A stretch of DNA of 64,000 bases, taken from the NCBI RefSeq assembly GCF_002741075.1, contig NZ_CP016634.1, forward strand, positions 1,844,501 through 1,908,500, given 5' to 3'. The position numbers and the translations under genes are program-made. A model generated the notes under the pieces. That model was not told where the DNA came from, did no database searches, and saw only the letters and a program-made list of their open reading frames with translations. This document shows, in pieces, positions 55,788-63,120 of this stretch (position 1 is the stretch's first letter; each line of letters begins with the position of its first letter). The DNA comes from Pseudomonas putida (GTDB taxonomy: Bacteria; Pseudomonadota; Gammaproteobacteria; Pseudomonadales; Pseudomonadaceae).

Positions 55788-55812
55788 ACCAGGCACGACA
55801 ACTACCTTGACG

Positions 55813-55868
55813 CGCACCGGTTGCGGCAGCCCCCGTTCATTGCGAGCGTGCGCTGTAGTGTACTCCAC
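55813..55868 (-). pseudogene. Possible 5' end of the split MFS gene
   Basis: GTG at 55868 follows AAGGAGG at six bases and encodes MEYTTAHARNERGLPQPV plus two bases. Removing 54207-55812 joins this to the MFS body exactly in frame, giving a polar start followed by SRLFYFACSII as TM1. The idea rests on the frame match and the strong ribosome site. Confidence 0.5.
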
Positions 55869-55911
55869 ACATGTCCTCCTTGAACCTTGGGCATGGACAA
55901 CGACATACTGA

Positions 55912-55941
55912 TAAAAAAAGCCGCACAGTTTCCTGTGCGGC
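55912..55941 (-). terminator. Rho-independent terminator of the creatinase gene
   Basis: GCCGCACAG-N4-CTGTGCGGC with a run of seven A on the left, which reads as T on the minus strand, nine bases past the creatinase stop. Confidence 0.85.
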
Positions 55942-55949
55942 TTGCTCGG

Positions 55950-57161
55950 TTACTTCTTGATGATGTTGTGTTCTGGGCCGTATGGGAACTTGGTAATGTT
56001 TTCAGCGCCGTTTTCGTTGACGATCAGAATATCATGCTCGCGGTAACCACCCGCACCCGGCAGCCCTTCGGGCAGCATGATCATCGGCTCGATGGACACG
56101 ACCATGCCAGGTTCCAGCACGGTGTCGATGTCTTCGCGCAGCTCAAGACCAGCTTCACGGCCGTAATAATGGCTCAGGGTGCCGAACGAATGGCCATAAC
56201 CGAAGGTGCGGTATTGCAGCAGGTCGTGCTCGAGGAAAATCTCGTTCAACTGATGGGCAATATCGCTGCAACGCATGCCTGGCTTGATAAGCTTCAGGCC
56301 GGCCTCGTGGACCTTGACGTTGACCTCCCACAGGCGCAGGTGCTCATCGGAGCAATGGTCGAGGAACAACGTGCGCTCCAGCGCGGTGTAGTAACCGGCG
56401 ATCATCGGGAAGCAGTTGAGGCTCAGAATGTCGCCCTTATTGACCTTGCGAGAGGTTACCGGGTTATGCGCGCCATCGGTGTTGATACCAGACTGGAACC
56501 AGGTCCAGGTGTCCATCAGTTCGGAATCGGGGAAAGTGCGGGCAATTTCACGGACCATGGCCTGGGTGGCATGCAGCGCCACTTCGTACTCAGGCACCTG
56601 GTCACGCAGAGCCTCAACCACCGCAGCACCACCGATATCGGCAACGCGGGCACCGTGACGAATGATGGCGTGTTCTTCAGCCGACTTGATCATGCGCATG
56701 CGCATGCATGGCGCGGCGACGTCCACCAGCTCGGCCTGGGGATAACGGCTGCCCAATTTGTCGCGGTTGGCCAGGTTCAAGTGGTCGAACTCGATCCCGA
56801 TACGTCCGGCCTTGGGCAAGGCTTGTTGAATCGCGACAAAGTAGTTATCGCGCTGCCAGTCAGTGTAAATGATGTTTTCGGTGCCCACGGTACGCCGCCA
56901 TGGCTGGCCACCGTCGATGTTAGCGCTGATCGACACCACGGCGTCCTGAGTCACCACCAGGGCATAAGGACGGCCAAACGAGCAATACAGGAAATCGCTG
57001 TAGTAGTTGATGTTGTGATAAGACGTGAAGACGGCGGCGTCGATATTGTTCTGGGCCAGATAGCTGCGCAACTTGGATTGGCGGTTGGCGTATTCCTGGT
57101 GCGAGAACGTCGGCTTAACTTTTTCGCCGTTTTGAATCTGTATTGTTTTCGGCATTTGCAT
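55950..57161 (-). CDS. creA: Creatinase (creatine amidinohydrolase)
   Basis: 403 residues, exactly the length of P. putida creatinase. It hydrolyses creatine to sarcosine and urea in the cytoplasm. The pita-bread fold active site is complete: His232 in GAHNPVT, Glu262 in ALERTLF, Glu358 in SIEPMIM, with carboxylate-binding Arg64 (SFGRPYA) and Arg335 (YYGREAG). Unlike true M24 prolidases it has no full metal-ligand set, as known for creatinase. GGAGTGAAG precedes the ATG. Last gene of the minus-strand cluster; a weak hairpin 72 bp upstream may separate it from the regulator fragment. Confidence 0.95.
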   Translation of the reverse strand: MQMPKTIQIQNGEKVKPTFSHQEYANRQSKLRSYLAQNNIDAAVFTSYHNINYYSDFLYCSFGRPYALVVTQDAVVSISANIDGGQPWRRTVGTENIIYTDWQRDNYFVAIQQALPKAGRIGIEFDHLNLANRDKLGSRYPQAELVDVAAPCMRMRMIKSAEEHAIIRHGARVADIGGAAVVEALRDQVPEYEVALHATQAMVREIARTFPDSELMDTWTWFQSGINTDGAHNPVTSRKVNKGDILSLNCFPMIAGYYTALERTLFLDHCSDEHLRLWEVNVKVHEAGLKLIKPGMRCSDIAHQLNEIFLEHDLLQYRTFGYGHSFGTLSHYYGREAGLELREDIDTVLEPGMVVSIEPMIMLPEGLPGAGGYREHDILIVNENGAENITKFPYGPEHNIIKK

Positions 57162-57476
57162 GTCTTCACTCCTTGGTAGGTGATCAGTAGAGAGGCCCTG
57201 TTTTGGGTGCCACTGGAGATCATTCGAACAGATAAAAGGCGGCCTTTTTTGCGCGATTCCGACCCCTAGATGATCAGATCCGCCTTGCTGTAAACGCCGC
57301 TGTGGAAAGGACAATATTGCCCGCCACTGCCGTACAGGCCTCGCTGCGGCAAGAACAGGCAGCGGTATAGATGAGGGGGAATGAAGGAGAGGAAACGCGC
57401 GATGTCGCGCCCATTGCAGGCGCGGATCAAGATAATTATCGAGGCAGGTTCAGCTCTGGTAGCGGCTGAACACGCG
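57162..57476. other. Non-coding gap between regulator fragment and creatinase
   Basis: 315 bp with no gene-like frame. A hairpin AAAAGG-CGG-CCTTTT with T-runs lies at 57233-57250. The gap may be what remains of the missing C-terminal half of the DJ-1-type regulator plus a creatinase promoter; I see no AraC-type helix-turn-helix in any frame. Confidence 0.5.
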
Positions 57477-57869
57477 CTACGGGGACAACCGGGCAACGCC
57501 GATCAATTCGGCCAATTCGCCGAAATCGAGCGTGCGGCAGGTCGGTTTGGTCAGCAGCGCCAGCGATTCGCGGACACTGTCGTCGGTACACAACTGCAAT
57601 TCACTGCCAAGGCACAGAATCAGCACATCGAGGGGCTTGGCCTGGCTCAGTTGCACGGTGGCCGCCACGATGCCATTGTTGGCCTTCAGCGGCCGGCCCT
57701 CAAGGCTCAGTATCTGCCACTCGCAGACCACGCAGCGGGCCACGTCGTTGGCTTGGCGCAAGGGTTCCAGCGCAGCGGCCAAGGCATAGAAATCGAACCC
57801 TTCGGCCAGCAGGAAGCCAATACGCACGGCGCTGGCCAGGTTTTCGCTGGTTTCAGTCAATTGCTGCAT
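57477..57869 (-). CDS. DJ-1/PfpI-like N-terminal domain of a GlxA-type regulator, truncated or stand-alone
   Basis: 130 residues. ASAVRIGFLLAEGFDFYALA, ALEPLRQANDVA and ILSLEGRPLKANNGIVAA match the first half of the amidotransferase-like domain of GlxA/ArgR/CdhR-type AraC regulators. These are normally about 320 residues, with a C-terminal AraC DNA-binding domain, which is absent. After LDVLILCLGSEL the sequence diverges and stops. GAAGGAGG before the ATG shows it is translated. GlxA-type regulators often control carnitine, betaine or arginine use, so control of creatine use by the ancestor is plausible. Confidence 0.65.
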   Translation of the reverse strand: MQQLTETSENLASAVRIGFLLAEGFDFYALAAALEPLRQANDVARCVVCEWQILSLEGRPLKANNGIVAATVQLSQAKPLDVLILCLGSELQLCTDDSVRESLALLTKPTCRTLDFGELAELIGVARLSP

Positions 57870-57955
57870 ATACTGCCTCCTTCGGGTCAACTGGGCGTGG
57901 GTACGTCTACAATTGTCCACGCTGCCGCCCCTGCGCAGATGTCAGATATCGACCT

Positions 57956-59044
57956 CTAATTGCCACGTAAAATCAGCGCCCGCGCATCGTCCCACCCGAC
58001 ATGCACCGTCTGCCCGCTCTTGAGCCCAAGTAGGTCGTAATCCTCGTACGGCTTCTGCACTTGCAGTTCCAGCCCGTTGGCGGCTTCCAGGTATATGTTG
58101 ACCATTGACCCAATGAACTCCTCCCCCATCACGGCACACGCCAGGCGGCTGGCTGTGGTCGGTTGCGCGGCGAGGTTGATATGTTCGGCACTGATGCACA
58201 GGGTGACCTCTTCCCCTACCGCAACAGATCGGTCTTCGGGCAAGCGTGCCAGAAAGCGACCATGCGCCGAGTCCAGTTGCACCAGCCCGGTGTCGTCGAA
58301 GCCAAGCACAACGCCGCCAAGCATGTTCTTGCCGCCAATGAATTCAGCGACAAAACGGTTGTGCGGTTCGAAGAAAATATCCTTGGGCGTGCCAATCTGC
58401 TCAACCCGGCCACGGCTCATGATCACCACGCGGTCAGCCATGGCGAAGGCTTCGGATTGGCTGTGGGTAACATAGACGAAGGTGATGCCAAGGTCCTTCT
58501 GCAACCCAGTCAACACCGCCTGCATGCGCACGCTCAAGTGCGCATCGAGGGCACTGAGCGGTTCGTCCAGCAGCAGTATCGGGGGCTCGGTGACCAGTGA
58601 ACGCGCCAGCGCCACCCGCTGCCGTTGCCCGCCAGAAAGCATGCTGATATCACGGTTGGAAAACTCGCCCAGGTCCAGGCGCTCTAGCCAGTGCAGGGCT
58701 TTTTTGCGCCGTTCAGCTTTGCCCATGCCGCGCATGCGCAAACCAAACTCGACGTTTTCAAGCACGCTCAGAAAGGGGAACAGCGCCAGGTTCTGCCACA
58801 CCAGCGGGGTGTCCCTTTGCCAGGAATACAGGTCGTTGATGCGCTCGCCGTTCAAGCGAATTTCACCGCTGCTGGGCTTGTCGAGCCCGGCAAGCATGCG
58901 CAGCGTGGTGGTTTTACCACAGCCACTAGAGCCCATGATCGCGACGAACTCGCCCTTGTAGATTTCCAGGTTCATCGGTTCGACAGCGACGTAACTGCCG
59001 AAGTGTTTGGTCACGTTATCAAATACCACTAACGGTTGAGTCAT
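57956..59044 (-). CDS. ABC transporter ATPase, PotA-type
   Basis: 362 residues. Walker A GSSGCGKTT (about 40), Q-loop VWQNLALFPF, signature LSGGQRQRVALARSL, Walker B ILLLDEPLSALD, and a C-terminal TOBE domain (EEVTLCISAEHINL). Class as for spermidine/putrescine, iron and related importers. AGGAG lies six bases before the ATG at 59044. It energises the two permeases encoded just upstream; located between creatinase and creatininase genes, so creatine/creatinine is the likely substrate. Confidence 0.9.
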   Translation of the reverse strand: MTQPLVVFDNVTKHFGSYVAVEPMNLEIYKGEFVAIMGSSGCGKTTTLRMLAGLDKPSSGEIRLNGERINDLYSWQRDTPLVWQNLALFPFLSVLENVEFGLRMRGMGKAERRKKALHWLERLDLGEFSNRDISMLSGGQRQRVALARSLVTEPPILLLDEPLSALDAHLSVRMQAVLTGLQKDLGITFVYVTHSQSEAFAMADRVVIMSRGRVEQIGTPKDIFFEPHNRFVAEFIGGKNMLGGVVLGFDDTGLVQLDSAHGRFLARLPEDRSVAVGEEVTLCISAEHINLAAQPTTASRLACAVMGEEFIGSMVNIYLEAANGLELQVQKPYEDYDLLGLKSGQTVHVGWDDARALILRGN

Positions 59045-59072
59045 GGGGAGCTCCTGCGTCGGCATGGGATGT

Positions 59073-59882
59073 TCAGCTTTTTTTGCCGTCAGCCGGTTTC
59101 TTCTGCCGGCGCATGAGCAAAACCTGGGCAACGATCGTCAGCGTGATCGTGGTGATGAAAACGATCGTGCCTATCGCATTGATGGTCGGGCTGACCTGCC
59201 CTTGCAAAGTATTGAGGATGCGTACCGGGACTGTTTCGTTAAGGCCCGAAACGAACCAGGCCACCGCGAACTCGTCGAACGACACGGCCATGGTCACGAA
59301 CAGTGCGGCGAAAATGCTCGGGGCGGTGAACGGCAGGATCACGTAGCGCATGGCCTGCCATTGGCTGGCGCTCAGGTTCCAGGCGGCGGCCTCCAGTTGC
59401 GGGTCCATCTGCGCCAGGCGCATGCGAATCACCGCCATGGCGAAGGGTGAGCACATGACGATGTGGCAGATCATGACGGCATACAGCTCGCCGGACAGGC
59501 CGATTCGCGACAAGAAAGCTAGCATCGCCAGGCCCAGAATCACCACCGGAATGGTAGGAGGCAGCAGTGCCAATGCCATGTACACCGACTTGCCAAAAAA
59601 GTGATAACGAAAGTCGGTATAGGCGGCAGTGAAGCCCAGCAGCGTGGAAACCAGCGATACCACCACACCGACGACCAGGCTGTTGTTGAAGGCTTGCCAG
59701 ACTTGCGGGTCGACGGCAATCGCTTCGTACCAGCGCAAACTGAAGCCACCCAGGGGCAAGGATGGGAAGCGGTCGACGTTGAAGGAAAACACGAAGCTGC
59801 CAATGATCGGCGTGAGGATGAACAAGAACACCAGCACGACAAAGCTGCGCAACATGAAGTTGATGACACGGTGTTCGTTCAT
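59073..59882 (-). CDS. ABC transporter permease, PotC-type
   Basis: 269 residues with six membrane segments, starting MNEHRVINFMLRSFVVLVFL. The EAA motif is in QLEAAAWNLSASQWQAMRYV. The C-terminus is Lys-rich. The ATG overlaps the stop of the partner permease (ATGA) and is preceded by GGAGG. Part of the putative creatine/creatinine importer. Confidence 0.9.
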   Translation of the reverse strand: MNEHRVINFMLRSFVVLVFLFILTPIIGSFVFSFNVDRFPSLPLGGFSLRWYEAIAVDPQVWQAFNNSLVVGVVVSLVSTLLGFTAAYTDFRYHFFGKSVYMALALLPPTIPVVILGLAMLAFLSRIGLSGELYAVMICHIVMCSPFAMAVIRMRLAQMDPQLEAAAWNLSASQWQAMRYVILPFTAPSIFAALFVTMAVSFDEFAVAWFVSGLNETVPVRILNTLQGQVSPTINAIGTIVFITTITLTIVAQVLLMRRQKKPADGKKS

Positions 59883-60796
59883 GCGCGCCTCCTGTAGGCG
59901 TAGCGAACCATCAGGAACGCCGTGGCCAGTAAGGTCACGATCATCGTCGTGGCAATAACCGCCGCGCGTGGCCATTGCTGCCCCGATTTGGTCGTGTCGG
60001 TAATCAGGGTGCTCAAGGTTGGTGGTTGGCCGCCCCCCAGATAGAGCGGGCTGACAAAGTCACCGAAGGTCATGATGAAACAGAACAGTGCGGCGATGAC
60101 GATGCCGACCCGCGCCGATGGAATCACCACCCCAAATACCGTGCGCAGACGGCCCGCGCGCAAGTTGTGGGCAGCTTCGATCAGCGTGCGGTCGATGTAC
60201 ATGAGGCTGAACAACTGCAGCAACACCACCAGCGGCAGGCACAGGGTGAAGTAACCCACATAGCTACCAAAGCTGGTATTGAGCAAGGGCAACGGCCCAA
60301 TCCCCAGCAACGCCAGGGCGCTATTGAGCAGCCCCTGGTCACTGAGAAAGACTTGCCAGGAATAGGTGCGCACCAGGTAACTGGTAAAAAATGGCGTGAT
60401 CAACAACAGCACCAACCATTGCCGGGTCGATTCGCGGAACTTGAAGGCAATGGTATAGGCGCACGGAAAGGCTACGGCACTGATCAGCACACTGGCCCCC
60501 GCCGCCATCGCCCAGGTGTGCAAGTAGGCATCCCAGAAGTACTCGCGGCTGAACAGGTACTTCCAGTTCAGCCACTCGAACGCAGGGACCATGCGAAAGT
60601 TGCGCACCAGCCAAAAACTGATGGTCAGGAGAAACAGCAAGGGCGCTACAAAAAACAGTAACTGCCAGACCAGTATCGGCAGCGACAGGATCAGCCCATA
60701 CCCCGGTAAGCGCCAGGTGCGCTTGCCGAGCTGCCCACGCGTGCGTGCAGGCTCCTCACTGGCGGGTAGTGGGGGCGATAGCTTGTTCGAAATCAT
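59879..60796 (-). CDS. ABC transporter permease, PotB-type
   Basis: 305 residues with a polar N-terminus of about 30 residues, then six membrane segments. The EAA loop is LIEAAHNLRAGRLRTVFGVV. A typical PotB feature is PFFTSYLVRTYSWQVFL. It pairs with the downstream PotC-type subunit. Confidence 0.9.
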   Translation of the reverse strand: MISNKLSPPLPASEEPARTRGQLGKRTWRLPGYGLILSLPILVWQLLFFVAPLLFLLTISFWLVRNFRMVPAFEWLNWKYLFSREYFWDAYLHTWAMAAGASVLISAVAFPCAYTIAFKFRESTRQWLVLLLITPFFTSYLVRTYSWQVFLSDQGLLNSALALLGIGPLPLLNTSFGSYVGYFTLCLPLVVLLQLFSLMYIDRTLIEAAHNLRAGRLRTVFGVVIPSARVGIVIAALFCFIMTFGDFVSPLYLGGGQPPTLSTLITDTTKSGQQWPRAAVIATTMIVTLLATAFLMVRYAYRRRA

Positions 60797-60820
60797 TACG
60801 CCGCTCCTGTGTTGGCGCCA

Positions 60821-61948
60821 TCAAGCGCCCTTGTACTGCGACCAGAAGTCGTTCCAGTCCTCCAGGCTCTGCTGCACGGGGAGCGCGCGATACTGAATAC
60901 GCCCCTCGCGGATGTCGTCCATGACATTGCGCTGGCCTAGTACCATGCCTTGGCGTCTGGCTTCGGCAAGGTCGGTCTTGTTCAGCAACTCCCAGCCGCG
61001 CTTATTGGGAATCAGCGCCGGGTAAGCCTCCATCTTCGCCGACTTCACCTGGCCTTCAGGGGAGGTGATGTATTGAATGAACTTCTTCGCAAGTTCCGGG
61101 CTGCGGGCTTTCTTGGCGATGCAATACGACTCGGTCCATTGCAGGCCGCCCTCCTCGGGTATCACTGTTTTTACCGGTGCCCCGGCACGCTGCAAGACCC
61201 CGGTAATCCAGTCGCCAATGCCACACATCGCGTGGATCTGGCCGTTTTTCAGGGAGGAGAAGGTACCGCCATAATCGAAGAACCCGGCCACTTGTCCGCG
61301 TAGGCTCATGGTTTTGTCCTGGAGCCTCTTCCAGTGCGCCGCGTCGATGTCGTAGGGCAGCCTGTTGCCATTGAGCAAACTGATCTGCCCCAGGTTTGGC
61401 AGGTGCCAGTCGAAGTGGCCGACCTTGCCCTTGAGGCTATCGTCCCAGAACACCTGGTAGCTTTTCGCCTTGGACTCCGGCAGCAACTGGGTATTGAAGG
61501 CGATACCGAGAAAGCCGAAGCGGACCATGACCGAATACAGTTCATCGCCCTGCCAGTGCCCTGGAAAGTGCTGAAACTCTGGGTAGAAGTCATCGAAGGG
61601 ATAATCGGCAGGGTCCAGTCGCTCGATATAGTTGGCGGCGTTGAGTTGTTGCACATACTCGGCATCCGACAGGATCAGGTCGAAGGTGCCCGGTGGTGAC
61701 TGCGAAATGAGCCCCAGCATGTTATCGCCGCCGGTGTAGTACTTGGCCCGCACCTTGACCCCATGCTCGCGCTCGAAATCCGCGACGATGTCGGGCGCGG
61801 CGTGGCCTGCCCACGCCAGTATCACCAGTTCTTTTTCGGCTGCGCCAAAGGTTCTGTTCGGAAGTACCCCGGAGAGCGCTGCCACACCGGCCAAAATGCT
61901 GCTGTTCTTGATGAATGTACGGCGTGAAAAATCGGCGCGACGCGTCAT
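60821..61948 (-). CDS. ABC transporter substrate-binding protein, PotD-type, Tat-exported
   Basis: 375 residues. The N-terminus MTRRADFSRRTFIKNSSILA carries a twin-arginine motif (SRRTFIK) and a hydrophobic stretch ending near NRTFGAA, so the protein should be exported folded by the Tat system. The mature part is a family-1/PotD-like binding protein (LVILAWAGHAAPDIVADFER; TSPEGQVKSAKMEAYPALIP). Ligand by context creatine or creatinine; polyamine-like cations are the family norm. First gene of the minus-strand operon. Confidence 0.9.
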   Translation of the reverse strand: MTRRADFSRRTFIKNSSILAGVAALSGVLPNRTFGAAEKELVILAWAGHAAPDIVADFEREHGVKVRAKYYTGGDNMLGLISQSPPGTFDLILSDAEYVQQLNAANYIERLDPADYPFDDFYPEFQHFPGHWQGDELYSVMVRFGFLGIAFNTQLLPESKAKSYQVFWDDSLKGKVGHFDWHLPNLGQISLLNGNRLPYDIDAAHWKRLQDKTMSLRGQVAGFFDYGGTFSSLKNGQIHAMCGIGDWITGVLQRAGAPVKTVIPEEGGLQWTESYCIAKKARSPELAKKFIQYITSPEGQVKSAKMEAYPALIPNKRGWELLNKTDLAEARRQGMVLGQRNVMDDIREGRIQYRALPVQQSLEDWNDFWSQYKGA

Positions 61949-62264
61949 GAAGATACCCTCGGTAATCAAAAGTGCCTTGGCTCAGCCGCGCTTTCGCCTC
62001 GCTTCCCCAAGGTTTTCACCGCCTGTGTGATTACCGATTGCAGCAGATTGCCATCAGGGCAAGTTGCGTTTTTCCGACCTGTAATTTGTCAAATTCGCCC
62101 CCTGCCCCAGCCGACCCACCTGGATCGCAGGTCCGTCAGCATTTGTCAAATTCAGGTCGGGAACTGACAAGTGAATGTCGTTGTGATCTGATCAAATCGT
62201 TGCAGGTATTGGCTCACTGCAAACGGACTACTTCAACGAATACAAGAATATAGAGAGATAACCG
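61949..62264. promoter_or_regulatory. Divergent control region between ABC importer and creatininase
   Basis: Holds the 13-bp direct repeat ATTTGTCAAATTC at 62084-62096 and 62141-62153. Outside these lie the inverted arms CCGACCTG (62074-62081) and CAGGTCGG (62153-62160). In the centre is ACCTG-N5-CAGGT (62118-62132). A related half-site, CTTGTCA on the minus strand, is at about 62165-62171. The layout is nearly symmetric about the middle, as expected for an operator shared by two divergent promoters. Confidence 0.6.
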
Positions 62265-63047
62265 ATGAACGAAAGCGTAGTGGTTGGCGAACTCACCTGG
62301 CCTGAGTACGCACAGAAGGTAGCTTCCGGCAGCACGATTTTCTTGCCGGTGGGCGCCTTGGAGCAGCACGGTCATCACATGTGCATGGAGGTGGATGTGC
62401 TATTGCCTACCGCCCTGTGCAAGGCAGTAGCGCGAGAAGTCGACGGCTTGGTGTTGCCCGCCTTGGCCTATGGCTACAAGTCACAGCAGAAGTCGGGAGG
62501 CGGTAACCACTTTCCCGGCACCACCAGCCTGGATGGCGCAACGCTGACCCATACCATCCAGGACATCATCCGCGAACTCGCTCGGCATGGGGCGCGCAAG
62601 CTGGTCTTGATGAATGGCCATTATGAAAACTCGATGTTCATCGTCGAAGGCATCGACCTGGCGCTGCGCGAACTGCGTTATGGCGGTATCACCGATTTCA
62701 AGGTGGTCGTTCTGTCCTACTGGGACTTCGTCAATGCGCCGGCGGTCATCCAAGAGCTCTACCCCGAAGGTTTCCTAGGCTGGGACATCGAACACGGTGG
62801 CGTTTTCGAAACTTCACTGATGCTGGCCTTGCACCCTGAAAAGGTCGACCTGAGCCGCGCCGTCGACCACCCTCCGGCAAAATTCCCACCTTACGATGTC
62901 TTCCCCATCATCCCTGAACGCACTCCCACCTGCGGAACGCTTTCCTCACCCAAGGGCGCCAGCCGAGAAAAAGGCGAGTTGATTCTGCGGGTTTGCGTTG
63001 AGGGCATCAGCAGCGCTGTGCGGGAGGCCTTCGACCTGCAGAAATAG
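62265..63047 (+). CDS. crnA: Creatininase (creatinine amidohydrolase)
   Basis: 260 residues, the length of P. putida creatininase. It opens creatinine to creatine. Metal ligands are visible: Glu33 and His35 in ALEQHGHH, Asp44 in EVDVLL, His120 and Glu122 in NGHYENS; the flexible loop Trp residues are in SYWDFVN and GWDIEHGG. The substrate segment SGGGNHFPGTTSLDGATL is intact. Divergent from the ABC importer and upstream of a permease, so the cluster covers uptake and both hydrolytic steps. Confidence 0.95.
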   Translation: MNESVVVGELTWPEYAQKVASGSTIFLPVGALEQHGHHMCMEVDVLLPTALCKAVAREVDGLVLPALAYGYKSQQKSGGGNHFPGTTSLDGATLTHTIQDIIRELARHGARKLVLMNGHYENSMFIVEGIDLALRELRYGGITDFKVVVLSYWDFVNAPAVIQELYPEGFLGWDIEHGGVFETSLMLALHPEKVDLSRAVDHPPAKFPPYDVFPIIPERTPTCGTLSSPKGASREKGELILRVCVEGISSAVREAFDLQK

Positions 63048-63120
63048 CACCAGCCTCCAGCCCAGAGCACCACCGCCGTTCGCAGTTCACCCTCCTTCAA
63101 GAATAAAAAGGGTAATTAGC

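Larger units (their letters stand above)
54207..55812 (+). mobile_element. IS3-family insertion sequence
   Basis: Two overlapping reading frames (orfA, orfB) lie between imperfect terminal repeats: left TGTCAGGATAGTTGTCG, right (reverse complement) CGTCAAGGTAGTTGTCG, 14 of 17 matching. Length about 1.6 kb. No convincing target duplication is seen at the flanks. Confidence 0.8.

Noticed and set aside
55775..55822. 11-bp direct repeat GCGCACCGGTT at both 55775 and 55812 near the IS3 right end
   Set aside because: Does not flank the element as a target duplication would; one copy is inside orfB's last codons, so chance or a small local duplication.
55950..57161. Reading the creatinase gene as a generic Xaa-Pro (M24) aminopeptidase
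   Set aside because: Exact 403-residue length and the creatinase residues His232, Glu262, Glu358, Arg64 and Arg335 identify creatinase, and creatininase is in the same cluster.
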